NCBI GenBank assembly: GCA_017502525.1
Contig: JAFVUV010000032.1
Location: 1 to 64,000 of the forward strand
Length of the DNA: 64,000 nt
Direction: 5' to 3'
DNA from: Clostridia bacterium
GTDB taxonomy: Bacteria > Bacillota > Clostridia > Christensenellales > Borkfalkiaceae
Shown: piece after piece, positions 34,800-42,263 of the stretch
Layout: each line of letters begins with the position of its first letter
How positions within the stretch are numbered: position 1 is the stretch's first letter
Made by a program: the position numbers and the translations under genes
Notes under the pieces: model-generated
The model's database searches: none
The model's input: only the letters and a program-made list of their open reading frames with translations
What the model was told of the DNA's origin: nothing

Positions 34800-35573
34800 A
34801 TGAACAGTAAAGTAGTTATTTGTGGTGTTAACACCGCCACGCTACCGCACCTAACGGAAAAAGAAACCGAGCAACTTCTTGTAAAGTTAAAAGCAGGCGA
34901 CGAGCGTGCGCGCGAAGATTTTATAGTCGGAAATATGCGATTAGTATTATCGGTTATCAAACGCTTTAGGTTAAAAAACGCTAACTCTGACGATGTCTTT
35001 CAAGCAGGGTGCATAGGGCTAATTAAAGCAATTGATAATTTCGACCTAGGTTTCGGCGTAAAGTTTTCCACCTACGCCGTGCCTATGATAATAGGCGAAA
35101 TTAAAAGGCTTATTAGGGATAATAACAGTATGCGTATTTCACGTAGTATTCGCGATACGGCATATCTTGCGTTAAAGACCCGTGGAGAGATTGAAGCGCG
35201 CGATGAAGAAGCGTCGTTAGAAAAAATTGCACAAGAAATGAATGTTGCGCTATCTGAAGTCGTTTATGCTTTAGATGCAATATCTGATACGGTTTCGCTT
35301 TACGACCCCGTTTATAACAAGGCAGGAGACACGCTACTTTTAATGGACCAACTTGGCGACGAAAAGAACACCGATGAAAGATGGACGGAAAACGTTGCAC
35401 TAACCACCGCTCTAGGAACCTTAGAAGAGCGAGAAAAAAAGATTATATATTTAAGATACTTTGAAGGTAAAACACAAACTGAAATTTCTAAAGAAGTAGG
35501 GATTAGTCAAGCACAAGTGTCGCGCTTAGAGAAAAACGCCCTAAAAGAAATTCGACACGGAATAAGAATATAG
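34800..35573 (+). CDS. sigG: sporulation sigma factor G
   Basis: The 257-residue forespore sigma factor begins with the diagnostic KVVICGVNTATLP, followed by region 2 (DDVFQAGCIGLIKAIDNFD, FSTYAVPMIIGEIKRLIRD) and a region 4 HTH (TQTEISKEVGISQAQVSRLE). AAAGGAGG lies before the ATG. The immediate upstream sequence has no consensus sigma-A promoter, in keeping with forespore control; I did not find a convincing sigma-F/G site by eye. Confidence 0.95.
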   Translation: MNSKVVICGVNTATLPHLTEKETEQLLVKLKAGDERAREDFIVGNMRLVLSVIKRFRLKNANSDDVFQAGCIGLIKAIDNFDLGFGVKFSTYAVPMIIGEIKRLIRDNNSMRISRSIRDTAYLALKTRGEIEARDEEASLEKIAQEMNVALSEVVYALDAISDTVSLYDPVYNKAGDTLLLMDQLGDEKNTDERWTENVALTTALGTLEEREKKIIYLRYFEGKTQTEISKEVGISQAQVSRLEKNALKEIRHGIRI

Positions 35574-35574
35574 T

Positions 35575-35604
35575 AAAAGGCACGACGATATCGCCGTGCT
35601 TTTT
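35575..35604. terminator. terminator of sigG and the XRE gene
   Basis: AAAAGGCACG and CGTGCTTTTT flank the inner pair CGATATCG. It lies between converging genes. Confidence 0.7.
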
Positions 35605-35611
35605 ATACGTT

Positions 35612-35854
35612 TTATTCAAAGTCAAGATTTTCAAAGTTAAATAATTCGTCGTTGAAAAATTCACTAAGTGCAATATTAAAAAAATTACAAACTTTAACTA
35701 TAGTTGAAAATTTAACGTCTTTATTAATTTCGTTAAATATATATCTTAAAGCAGAGTGGGTTAGCCCTGTTTCTTTTTCGAGTTTGTATTTGCTTATATT
35801 ATTCTCTCTTAATAGTTTACTAACTTTTAGTGCAAAAGCCTTGTTTAAATTCAT
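35612..35854 (-). CDS. XRE-family HTH regulator
   Basis: The 80-residue protein is a single Cro/C1-type domain (SKYKLEKETGLTHSALRYIFNE near 20-41) with a short acidic tail. It is divergent from a SLOG-domain gene with repeated TTCACT half-sites between them, so it probably represses both. AAAGGGGAAAAGG lies before the ATG. Ligand or signal is unknown. Confidence 0.88.
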   Translation of the reverse strand: MNLNKAFALKVSKLLRENNISKYKLEKETGLTHSALRYIFNEINKDVKFSTIVKVCNFFNIALSEFFNDELFNFENLDFE

Positions 35855-35892
35855 ATTTAACCTTTTCCCCTTTGTTAAATGAAATGCAATTA

Positions 35893-35966
35893 AGTGAAAT
35901 ACACTTCACTATTACTTGACATTATAAAATCAAGTGGCGTAAAATACAGGTGCAGTAAACTTCACT
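35893..35966. promoter_or_regulatory. divergent control region, XRE and SLOG genes
   Basis: AGTGAA (35893-35898) and TTCACT (35905-35910) form a dyad; another TTCACT is at 35961-35966 after AGTAAAC. A forward promoter TTGACA (35916-35921) and TAAAAT (35940-35945) lies between them. Confidence 0.65.
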
Positions 35967-35979
35967 TAAGGGGCGTTTT

Positions 35980-36435
35980 ATGAAAGCTTGCTCATTTTTT
36001 GGTCATAGAAACATAACGGTAACTCAACCACTCATAGACGAATTGAAAAGGTTGATAGAAGACTTGATTAAGAATAATGATTTCGGTGTTTTTTATTTTG
36101 GTGAGTTTGGACAGTTTGATGATATATGTTATCAAGTGGTAACTGAACTAAAAAACATTTATCCACATATTCAACGAGTATATATTTCACCAGATGAGAA
36201 GTCGTTGTCCAAACATAAAATCAAATGCGATAAAGAATATGAGTTTCAAACAATATTTGCATTAAAATTTAATTGGTGGTATCAACGAATTTATTATCGC
36301 AACGTTTCAATAATCGATAATAGTGATTACGTCATTTTCTTCGTGGCAAAGAATATAGAAAGTGGCGCGTATAAAGCCATGCAATATGCAACAAAAAACA
36401 AAAAGGAATATTTGAATATTATTGAGTATATTTAG
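35980..36435 (+). CDS. SLOG/DUF1273-like protein
   Basis: The 151-residue protein begins KACSFFGHRN, the typical start of YpsA/DUF1273 members of the SLOG superfamily, and has the strand-helix order GVFYFGEFGQFDDICYQVV then the late GAYKAMQYATK motif. SLOG domains bind nucleotides or nucleotide-derived signals and occur in conflict systems. AGGGGC precedes the start. Codon use is AT-rich like the first XRE patch. Its exact role is not known. Confidence 0.8.
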   Translation: MKACSFFGHRNITVTQPLIDELKRLIEDLIKNNDFGVFYFGEFGQFDDICYQVVTELKNIYPHIQRVYISPDEKSLSKHKIKCDKEYEFQTIFALKFNWWYQRIYYRNVSIIDNSDYVIFFVAKNIESGAYKAMQYATKNKKEYLNIIEYI

Positions 36436-36457
36436 AAAAACGGTATTGTCGGTATAT

Positions 36458-37237
36458 TTATGCGTTTTTCGGGGTGGACGTGCCGTAGAGTCTACAAATT
36501 AGCGATAAGAAAAGGAATATTCCGCCAAAGATAATATAGTATGCTTTTATCGGCACGAAATAACTAGTTAAAAGTAGCGTAAGTCCGAAAAACGCCAGGC
36601 GTTTAGACTGTTCTTTTCTAAAAACGTTTTTAAATGAACAAAAGGTTAATTTTTTGCCTTCGGGGAAAGCGAATTTTTCTTTGGGCATACAATCGGTTTG
36701 GGTTAAAAACCTAAACACTTTATCTGAACCGACTAAAATAATTCGCCCGTCGAATCTATCGGCAAAAGTTTTTATTTCGGGAGAAAACGCGTCGCAAAAT
36801 ATATAAATTAAATCTTCGCGCCCGGCGTTGTTAAACGCCTTTACTATATCCGTTTTACTAATTTCGTCAAACGAAAACTTAGAAAAGATTACAATATTTT
36901 GTTCTTTTATAAAAACACCACCTTTTTTGCGTTCGGTTTTGCACCCTTTACTATTTATAGCGCGTTCAATAAGGTTAGTTTGTTGCGTTTGCGAATATAA
37001 ATTAAGTTGGTTTGTCATATTGGTTTTAGCCGTTTTTTCTGCTTTACTAAGTTTTTCTTTCGTGCGGTTAGTTAACAAACATTTAAATATTGAAAGGCTA
37101 ATAATTAGTGAAAACGTTATTGAAAGCACTATAGCAGGTGCACCTTTTATAAAATAGTTTAACGTAATTAGTGTTAAAACAAAACTGATAAAGGCTGTAA
37201 ATAAAGTATCAATAATTATTGCGGGTGTGATTTTCAT
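36458..37237 (-). CDS. four-TM protein with a possible nuclease-like domain
   Basis: The 259-residue protein has two membrane segments at each end (about 8-55 and 215-250) around a soluble middle (about 60-205). The middle has ERKKGGVFIKEQNIVIFSKFSF and TFADRFDGRIILVGSDKVFRFL, a pattern that recalls the Mrr-type restriction endonuclease fold; I cannot see a full catalytic set, so this is weak. AGAGG precedes the ATG. It stands alone. Confidence 0.75.
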   Translation of the reverse strand: MKITPAIIIDTLFTAFISFVLTLITLNYFIKGAPAIVLSITFSLIISLSIFKCLLTNRTKEKLSKAEKTAKTNMTNQLNLYSQTQQTNLIERAINSKGCKTERKKGGVFIKEQNIVIFSKFSFDEISKTDIVKAFNNAGREDLIYIFCDAFSPEIKTFADRFDGRIILVGSDKVFRFLTQTDCMPKEKFAFPEGKKLTFCSFKNVFRKEQSKRLAFFGLTLLLTSYFVPIKAYYIIFGGIFLFLSLICRLYGTSTPKNA

Positions 37238-37380
37238 AAAAACCTCTGTTTCCGTTAGTTAACTTGTTTATACCCGTTTTATAAAAATTTATTCAAAATA
37301 CTAATATTTAATGGCCGTGCGCTTTATGTTTTCGACAAAAAAGTATTGATTTTATTTGAAAAATATGTAATAATATCCAT

Positions 37381-38514
37381 ATGGAAAAAATCGGTATTTT
37401 AGGCGGAACTTTCAACCCCGTTCACGTTGAACACGTTCGCCTTGCTAAATGCGCGGTAGAAGAACTTGGGCTTGATAAACTTCTCGTAATGCCAACTTTT
37501 ATCCCGCCACATAAACAAGTCGTTCCCGCGCCTGCTCACGATAGAATTAAAATGTTGGAGCTTGCGTTCATTGACGATGAAAAAATAGAAGTCAGCGATT
37601 TTGAAATTGAACAAGGCGGTAAAAGTTACACTTATTTAACCGTAGAACATTTTCAAAAGGTGGGCGCGCAAATTTATTTTATCGTTGGTGGGGATATGCT
37701 CGTCAACTTTAAGACTTGGCGATTCCCCGAACGCATTTTAAAGTCCGCGCGTCTTGCAGTGTTTGAACGCGAAGATTTTTATGCCGATTTTGAAAAGGAA
37801 AGAGAGTATTTTAGAGAGCATTTTAATGCTGATTTTATAAAACTTAATTACGTTGGTAAAAATATTTCTTCAACCAAAATTAGGGTGTACTCGGCTTTTT
37901 CGTTAAGCCTAGAAGGGTTAGTGCCTAAAAAAGTGGAAGAATACGTTAATCAGTCGGGATTGTACGGTGGAGATTTATACGTTGATTTTGTTAAAACGCG
38001 TATGCCCGAAAAGCGTGTTAAGCACACGGCAAACGTCGTTATTAGCGCGCTTAAAAAGGCGAAAGAGTTGGGGCTTGATGAAAAAAAGGTAATGATAGCC
38101 GCAACTTTGCACGATTGCGCAAAATATTTCGACCACACGAAAATAGATGGGTTTACCATTGATAAAGACGTGCCACCCCCTGTAATTCATCAGTTTTTGG
38201 GCGCGTTCGTTGCCGAAAAGTTTTTAGGTGTTTTCGATAAGGAAATTTTAGACGCTATCAGATACCACACGTCAGGCAAAGCGGATATGAGTTTATTAGG
38301 GAAACTTATCTTTGTTGCCGATATGGTTGAAGAAGGTAGAGATTACGACGGCGTTGAATACTTAAGGGCGCTTTACGAAAAGGATGACTTTGAGTTTTGT
38401 TTTAGAGAGTGCTTAAGAGAAGAAATGTTGCACTTAATAAATAAAGGACAAAAAATATACGCGGAAACGATTTCCGCATACGATTATTACGTCGAACAAA
38501 AAGGAGAAAAATAA
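37381..38514 (+). CDS. nadD: NadD-YqeK fusion protein
   Basis: The 377-residue protein joins nicotinate mononucleotide adenylyltransferase (about 1-195: GGTFNPVHVEHV, SSTKIR) with an HD hydrolase of the YqeK type (about 205-370: RVKHTANVV, LHDCAKYFDHTK, YHTSGKADMS). NadD makes deamido-NAD; YqeK cleaves diadenosine tetraphosphate. In many Firmicutes these are separate neighbouring genes. No Shine-Dalgarno is visible and a TAATAA -10 candidate ends seven bases before the ATG, so the mRNA may be leaderless. Confidence 0.9.
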   Translation: MEKIGILGGTFNPVHVEHVRLAKCAVEELGLDKLLVMPTFIPPHKQVVPAPAHDRIKMLELAFIDDEKIEVSDFEIEQGGKSYTYLTVEHFQKVGAQIYFIVGGDMLVNFKTWRFPERILKSARLAVFEREDFYADFEKEREYFREHFNADFIKLNYVGKNISSTKIRVYSAFSLSLEGLVPKKVEEYVNQSGLYGGDLYVDFVKTRMPEKRVKHTANVVISALKKAKELGLDEKKVMIAATLHDCAKYFDHTKIDGFTIDKDVPPPVIHQFLGAFVAEKFLGVFDKEILDAIRYHTSGKADMSLLGKLIFVADMVEEGRDYDGVEYLRALYEKDDFEFCFRECLREEMLHLINKGQKIYAETISAYDYYVEQKGEK

Positions 38515-38516
38515 TA

Positions 38517-38858
38517 ATGGATTCTAAAAATTTTGCTGAAAAAATTTGTCAAGTATTATCAGACCGCAAGGCACAGGATATAGTTTGCATTGACGTGCGT
38601 GGCAAGACTGAAGTTGCTGATTTTTACGTTGTGGCTAGCGGAAGGTCTATGACGCAAACGCGCGCATTAATTGAACACGTTGAAGAAGAAATGGATAAGC
38701 TTGAAGTTTTCCCCGTACGTCGTGAAGGCGTTAGGGAAGGTCGTTGGGCAGTGCTTGATTACGGCGACGTTTTAGTGCATATTTTTAACGACGAGACGCG
38801 CTTGTTCTATCATTTAGAAAGTCTTTGGGGCGACGATAAAAACACCGTTAAATTTTAA
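38517..38858 (+). CDS. rsfS: ribosomal silencing factor RsfS
   Basis: The 113-residue protein binds L14 and blocks subunit joining when nutrients are low. Features are DIVCIDVRGKTEVADFYVVASGRS and EGRWAVLDYGDVLVHIF. It follows nadD-yqeK by two bases with AAAGGAG, the usual gene order. Its stop overlaps that of the converging small gene. Confidence 0.94.
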   Translation: MDSKNFAEKICQVLSDRKAQDIVCIDVRGKTEVADFYVVASGRSMTQTRALIEHVEEEMDKLEVFPVRREGVREGRWAVLDYGDVLVHIFNDETRLFYHLESLWGDDKNTVKF

Positions 38859-39115
38859 GAAGATTTTTTGACGTAAATTCTGTCTATTTCAAATGGGTCG
38901 ATTTCTATACTTCTAATCGGCTTAGGTTCGGGTTTTATTGTTTTAGGTTTTTTTGGCTTTCGTTGGGGATCGACTTTTGTCGGTTGTTCAACGGCAAGAT
39001 AGCGTTTAACGGTAAGGAAAACCACTTTTCCACCTAAAACGATTAAAAAGCACACGGCAAATAGCGTTAAAGTGCATAAAAAACCTACCGTGATTGATAC
39101 AAAAAATTCGTTCAT
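38855..39115 (-). CDS. small single-pass membrane protein
   Basis: This 86-residue protein has one membrane segment (about 8-35) and a basic, proline-rich tail (KPKKPKTIKPEPKP) ending in IDPFEIDRIYVKKSS. GAGGTG precedes the ATG. I do not know its function. The stop overlaps rsfS by four bases (TTAA). Confidence 0.7.
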   Translation of the reverse strand: MNEFFVSITVGFLCTLTLFAVCFLIVLGGKVVFLTVKRYLAVEQPTKVDPQRKPKKPKTIKPEPKPIRSIEIDPFEIDRIYVKKSS

Positions 39116-39261
39116 ATTTCACCTCTATATCAACTTAGCATAAGAAAAAGTTGTTAAAGTGAAAGTATTTGTTGATTAATGAACTTTTTTATCGCAATCG
39201 CAAGCAGTTTTTACCGAAAGGGGCGAAACAGAAGTTTAATTTTAATTTGTAGTAAAATCGC

Positions 39262-39290
39262 TTTACATTAGGCGCGTTTTTATATAAAAT
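39262..39290 (+). promoter_or_regulatory. promoter of the FMN riboswitch-ribU unit
   Basis: TTTACA (39262-39267) and TAAAAT (39285-39290) are 17 bp apart; transcription would start near 39297. Confidence 0.8.
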
Positions 39291-39299
39291 ATATTTGTT

Positions 39300-39410
39300 C
39301 TTTGGGGCAGGGTGAAATTCCCTATCGGCAGTAAAGTCTGCGAGCCTATTTTGGCAGAAACGGTTAGTTTCCGTTACCGACGGTTATAGTCCGGATGAGA
39401 AAAGAGCGTT
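39300..39410 (+). promoter_or_regulatory. FMN riboswitch (RFN element)
   Basis: RFN signatures are in order: GGGGCAGGGTGAAATTCCC, TATCGGCAGTAAAGTC, GCGAGCC, TTACCGACGGTTATAGTCCGGATGAGA. It precedes a ribU gene and is followed by a hairpin covering the ribosome binding site. Confidence 0.96.
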
Positions 39411-39447
39411 TTGGGGTGTTTTTTGCCCTGTCGACTTTTGTTTCTTG

Positions 39448-39471
39448 CGCCCCGAAAAATTTTCAGGGGCG
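39448..39471 (+). promoter_or_regulatory. hairpin hiding the ribU ribosome binding site
   Basis: CGCCCC (39448-39453) pairs with GGGGCG (39466-39471) and GAAAA with TTTTC, leaving one bulged A. The ribU site AGGGG lies inside the 3' arm, eight bases before the ATG. The T-stretch after it is short, so control of translation is more likely than termination. Confidence 0.75.
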
Positions 39472-39478
39472 TATTTTT

Positions 39479-40069
39479 ATGAAAGAAAAAACACAACAAA
39501 CAAGTAAAAAACAAACTAAACTAAAAAGGCCGTTGTTTTCAACGCGTATGCTTGCGGGGACGGCTATATTTACGGCGTTATCATACGGTGTTTCATTTTT
39601 TGAATTCGCGCTGTTCCCAGCGTCTATCGTGCCGTTTTTAAAACTTGATTTCTCTAACGTGTTTATTATGCTTGCAGGGTTTATGTATGGACCTATTGCC
39701 GCGTTAATGGCTGGCATTATTAAAGAATTGCTGTCTTTAATAGGCACGTCTACTTTTGGAGTTGGACAAGTTGCAAATTTGTTAGTTATATTGGTTTACG
39801 TTATACCACCGTCGATTATTTACCTTTGGAAAAAGGGCATAAAATGCGTTATAATTTCCTTATTACTCGCGTGCGTTTTGCAAGTAGTAACGGCGATTTT
39901 GGTAAATAAATTTATAACCTTTCCGCTTTACGGTATGGCGCAAATTTTTAACGACGCGTTTTGGCTTTTGGTTGCTTTTAACGTTATAAAAGCCGTTTCG
40001 GTAAGCGTAATTACCGTGCTACTTTATAAGCGTATAGGATACGTTTTTGAAAAAATTAAAATCAAATAA
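39479..40069 (+). CDS. ribU: riboflavin ECF transporter S component
   Basis: The 196-residue membrane protein has about six segments and matches RibU: MLAGTAIFTALSYGVSFFEF, LKLDFSNVFIMLAGFMYGP and AGIIKELLSLIGT. It binds riboflavin and works with a shared EcfA/EcfT module encoded elsewhere. The FMN riboswitch in front confirms the substrate class. The start at 39479 follows the AGGGG in the hairpin; the earlier in-frame start at 39395 lies in the riboswitch. Confidence 0.95.
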   Translation: MKEKTQQTSKKQTKLKRPLFSTRMLAGTAIFTALSYGVSFFEFALFPASIVPFLKLDFSNVFIMLAGFMYGPIAALMAGIIKELLSLIGTSTFGVGQVANLLVILVYVIPPSIIYLWKKGIKCVIISLLLACVLQVVTAILVNKFITFPLYGMAQIFNDAFWLLVAFNVIKAVSVSVITVLLYKRIGYVFEKIKIK

Positions 40070-40112
40070 TTATCGCTTGAATTTATTTTAAGTGTGAACG
40101 GTAGGCGTTTAA

Positions 40113-40508
40113 ATGGAATACTTATCTAAGAGTGCGAAACAAACTGAAGAAATTGCGTTTGAATACGCTAAAACCCTTAAAGATGGCGACGTGGTTATTC
40201 TTTCGGGGGATTTAGGCGCGGGCAAAACCGCGTTCACTAAAGGCGTTGCTAAATTTTTTGGGCTTGACGGAGTTACAAGTCCCACTTACGCATATCTTAA
40301 CGTTTACGGCGATAAAATTTATCATTACGACTGTTACCGTTTGTCGTGTGGCGAAGATGCTGAAAGGCTAGGGCTTACCGATTACTTTGGTGGGGAGAAT
40401 ATTTGTTTAATCGAGTGGGCGGAAAACATTGAAGACGTACTTCCCGATAACGTAAAGAAAGTTGAAATTAAAAAAGTTAGCGAAAACGAGAGAAAAATAA
40501 TTTTATGA
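40113..40508 (+). CDS. tsaE: tRNA threonylcarbamoyladenosine ATPase TsaE
   Basis: The 131-residue P-loop protein (SGDLGAGKTAFTKG near 31-44; YHYDCYRL; IEWAENI) works with TsaB, TsaC and TsaD to make t6A at position 37 of ANN-reading tRNAs. It overlaps tsaB by four bases. The usual tsaE-tsaB-rimI order is present; tsaD is not in the window. Confidence 0.94.
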   Translation: MEYLSKSAKQTEEIAFEYAKTLKDGDVVILSGDLGAGKTAFTKGVAKFFGLDGVTSPTYAYLNVYGDKIYHYDCYRLSCGEDAERLGLTDYFGGENICLIEWAENIEDVLPDNVKKVEIKKVSENERKIIL

Positions 40509-41116
40509 ATTACTTAGCAATAGATACTAGCGGTAAAAATCTTACCGTAATAATAAAAAAAGGCGAACAAGTTTATAAATATAGCGACCCCGATTGTGGG
40601 GTACAGCACTCGGTTGAACTTATGCCAAGAGTGGAAGAGTTACTGCATAAAGCGGACTTTGACTTAAAAAACGCGGATTTTTTTGCGTGCGTTGTGGGGG
40701 CGGGTTCGTTCACGGGCATAAGGATAGGCGTTGCTACGGTAAAAGCAATGTGTTTTGCTTATTCAAAACCTTGCCTTGCTATAACTTCTTTCGATACGCT
40801 TGCATATAATAAGAAAGGCGGTAAAGTGCTTGCGCTTATCGATGCTAAACACAACGGCTTTTACGCGTGTGGGTATGATAACGGCAAGGTTACGTTAGAG
40901 CCGTCTTATCTTATGCGCGAACAAGTTGAAAAAATCGTTTTAGATTACGATAAGGCTGTTGCAATCGCGGATATTAATGGGTTTAATATTGAAATCGTTT
41001 CGGTCGTAGACGGTTTTGAAAAGGCGATAGAAAGTAAACTTGATGAAATTTCTTTGGATATAGAAAAACTGAAGCCCTTGTACGTTAGGAAAAGCCAAGC
41101 GGAGGAGGGTAGATGA
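40505..41116 (+). CDS. tsaB: tRNA threonylcarbamoyladenosine protein TsaB
   Basis: The 203-residue protein is a catalytically inactive ASKHA-fold paralogue that dimerises with TsaD. AIDTSGKNLTV at the start, VGAGSFTGIRIGVATVKA near 65 and SYLMREQVEK are typical. It overlaps tsaE and rimI by four bases each. Confidence 0.93.
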   Translation: MNYLAIDTSGKNLTVIIKKGEQVYKYSDPDCGVQHSVELMPRVEELLHKADFDLKNADFFACVVGAGSFTGIRIGVATVKAMCFAYSKPCLAITSFDTLAYNKKGGKVLALIDAKHNGFYACGYDNGKVTLEPSYLMREQVEKIVLDYDKAVAIADINGFNIEIVSVVDGFEKAIESKLDEISLDIEKLKPLYVRKSQAEEGR

Positions 41117-41550
41117 TTTATCAAAGATTAGATAAATCGCACGCACCGTTAATCGCAAAACTTTTTAGTACCGATTTGCCTGACGGCTGGAGTCAAAACT
41201 TGATTGAGGACGCTTTTATTGCGGGAAGATTTTATGCGCTTGGCGCTTTTAGTGAGAACGAGTTGGTTGGCGTTATAACCTTTGATAAAAGTTTTGAAAC
41301 GGCTGACCTTGAAGACATAGTGGTAAAAAAGCAGTTTAGGAATAAGGGCGTTGCAACAAACCTATTAGAACGTGCCGAAACAGACTTGAAAAGCCAAAAA
41401 ACAGAAAAGGTTTTTTTAGAAGTTAGAGAAAGTAATTTTACGGCGATATCGTTTTATAGCAAAAACGGATTTAAAAAAATTTCAGTTAGAAAAAATTATT
41501 ACGCCGATGGCGAAAACGCTTTAGTTATGTTAAAGGAGTTAGCATTATAA
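41113..41550 (+). CDS. rimI: ribosomal protein acetyltransferase RimI-like
   Basis: The 145-residue GNAT enzyme has VVKKQFRNKGVATNLLERAE (motif A, near 74-93) and FLEVRESNFTAISFYSKNGFKKI. RimI acetylates the N-terminus of S18; in this gene order it is the usual partner of tsaB. GAGGAGGG precedes the start. Its end overlaps the next gene by seven bases. Confidence 0.9.
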   Translation: MIYQRLDKSHAPLIAKLFSTDLPDGWSQNLIEDAFIAGRFYALGAFSENELVGVITFDKSFETADLEDIVVKKQFRNKGVATNLLERAETDLKSQKTEKVFLEVRESNFTAISFYSKNGFKKISVRKNYYADGENALVMLKELAL

Positions 41551-42257
41551 AAAACGGAAACTTTACGGTTTCTACTAAAGATAAAAAACAAATTTTATTT
41601 TTGCACGGGTATTTATCTAGTGGGGACAGTTTTGCGCGTCAAGCGCATTATTTCCGTCGGAATTACGAAGTTTTTACGCCAGACCTAAAAGGGTTTGGGA
41701 AAAACAAGAATATGGAATTTCCATATTCGCTAGACGATTATATTAAGGATATCGAAGAATATAAATATAAACACGGCATCAAAAACCCACACGTTATAGC
41801 ACACTCTTTTGGGGCGAGAATAGCGATTAAGGCTTGTGCAGAGAATCCCAAATTTTGCGATAAATTAGTATTGACGGGTGCGGCGGGATTAAAACCTAAA
41901 AACACCCTAATAAAGTTGGGCAAGCGCGCGCTGTTTAAAACGCTCAAAAAATTCGTGCCCAAAGAAAAACTTAAGATGTTCTATTCTAAAGACTATCTTG
42001 CCGTTGACGACGTTATGAAAAAAAGTTTTAGTTTGATAGTCAACGAGCATCTAGATGATAAAATTCAAAGCATAAAAAATTCAACGCTGATAATTTTCGG
42101 CGAAAACGATAAAGAAACGCCCGTATATATGGCAAAGCGTCTGTTCAACGGAATACCCGATAGCAGACTAATTATCTTAAAAGGGGCAGGGCATTTTTGT
42201 TTTATAGATAAGCCCGCAAAATTCAACACGGAGGTAGGGGAGTTTTTACTCTCGTAA
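41544..42257 (+). CDS. alpha/beta hydrolase, probable AUU start
   Basis: The frame is open with no ATG, GTG or TTG at the proper place: the only early TTG (41601) falls inside the first core strand FLHGYLSSG. AAAGGAG (41532-41538) points to ATT at 41544 (or ATA at 41547), giving 237 residues starting with IKNGNFTV. The catalytic set is present: S88 in AHSFGAR, the FGENDKETP aspartate and the GAGHF histidine. Substrate unknown. It is coupled to rimI with seven overlapping bases. Confidence 0.8.
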   Translation: MIKNGNFTVSTKDKKQILFLHGYLSSGDSFARQAHYFRRNYEVFTPDLKGFGKNKNMEFPYSLDDYIKDIEEYKYKHGIKNPHVIAHSFGARIAIKACAENPKFCDKLVLTGAAGLKPKNTLIKLGKRALFKTLKKFVPKEKLKMFYSKDYLAVDDVMKKSFSLIVNEHLDDKIQSIKNSTLIIFGENDKETPVYMAKRLFNGIPDSRLIILKGAGHFCFIDKPAKFNTEVGEFLLS

Positions 42258-42263
42258 AAGGCA

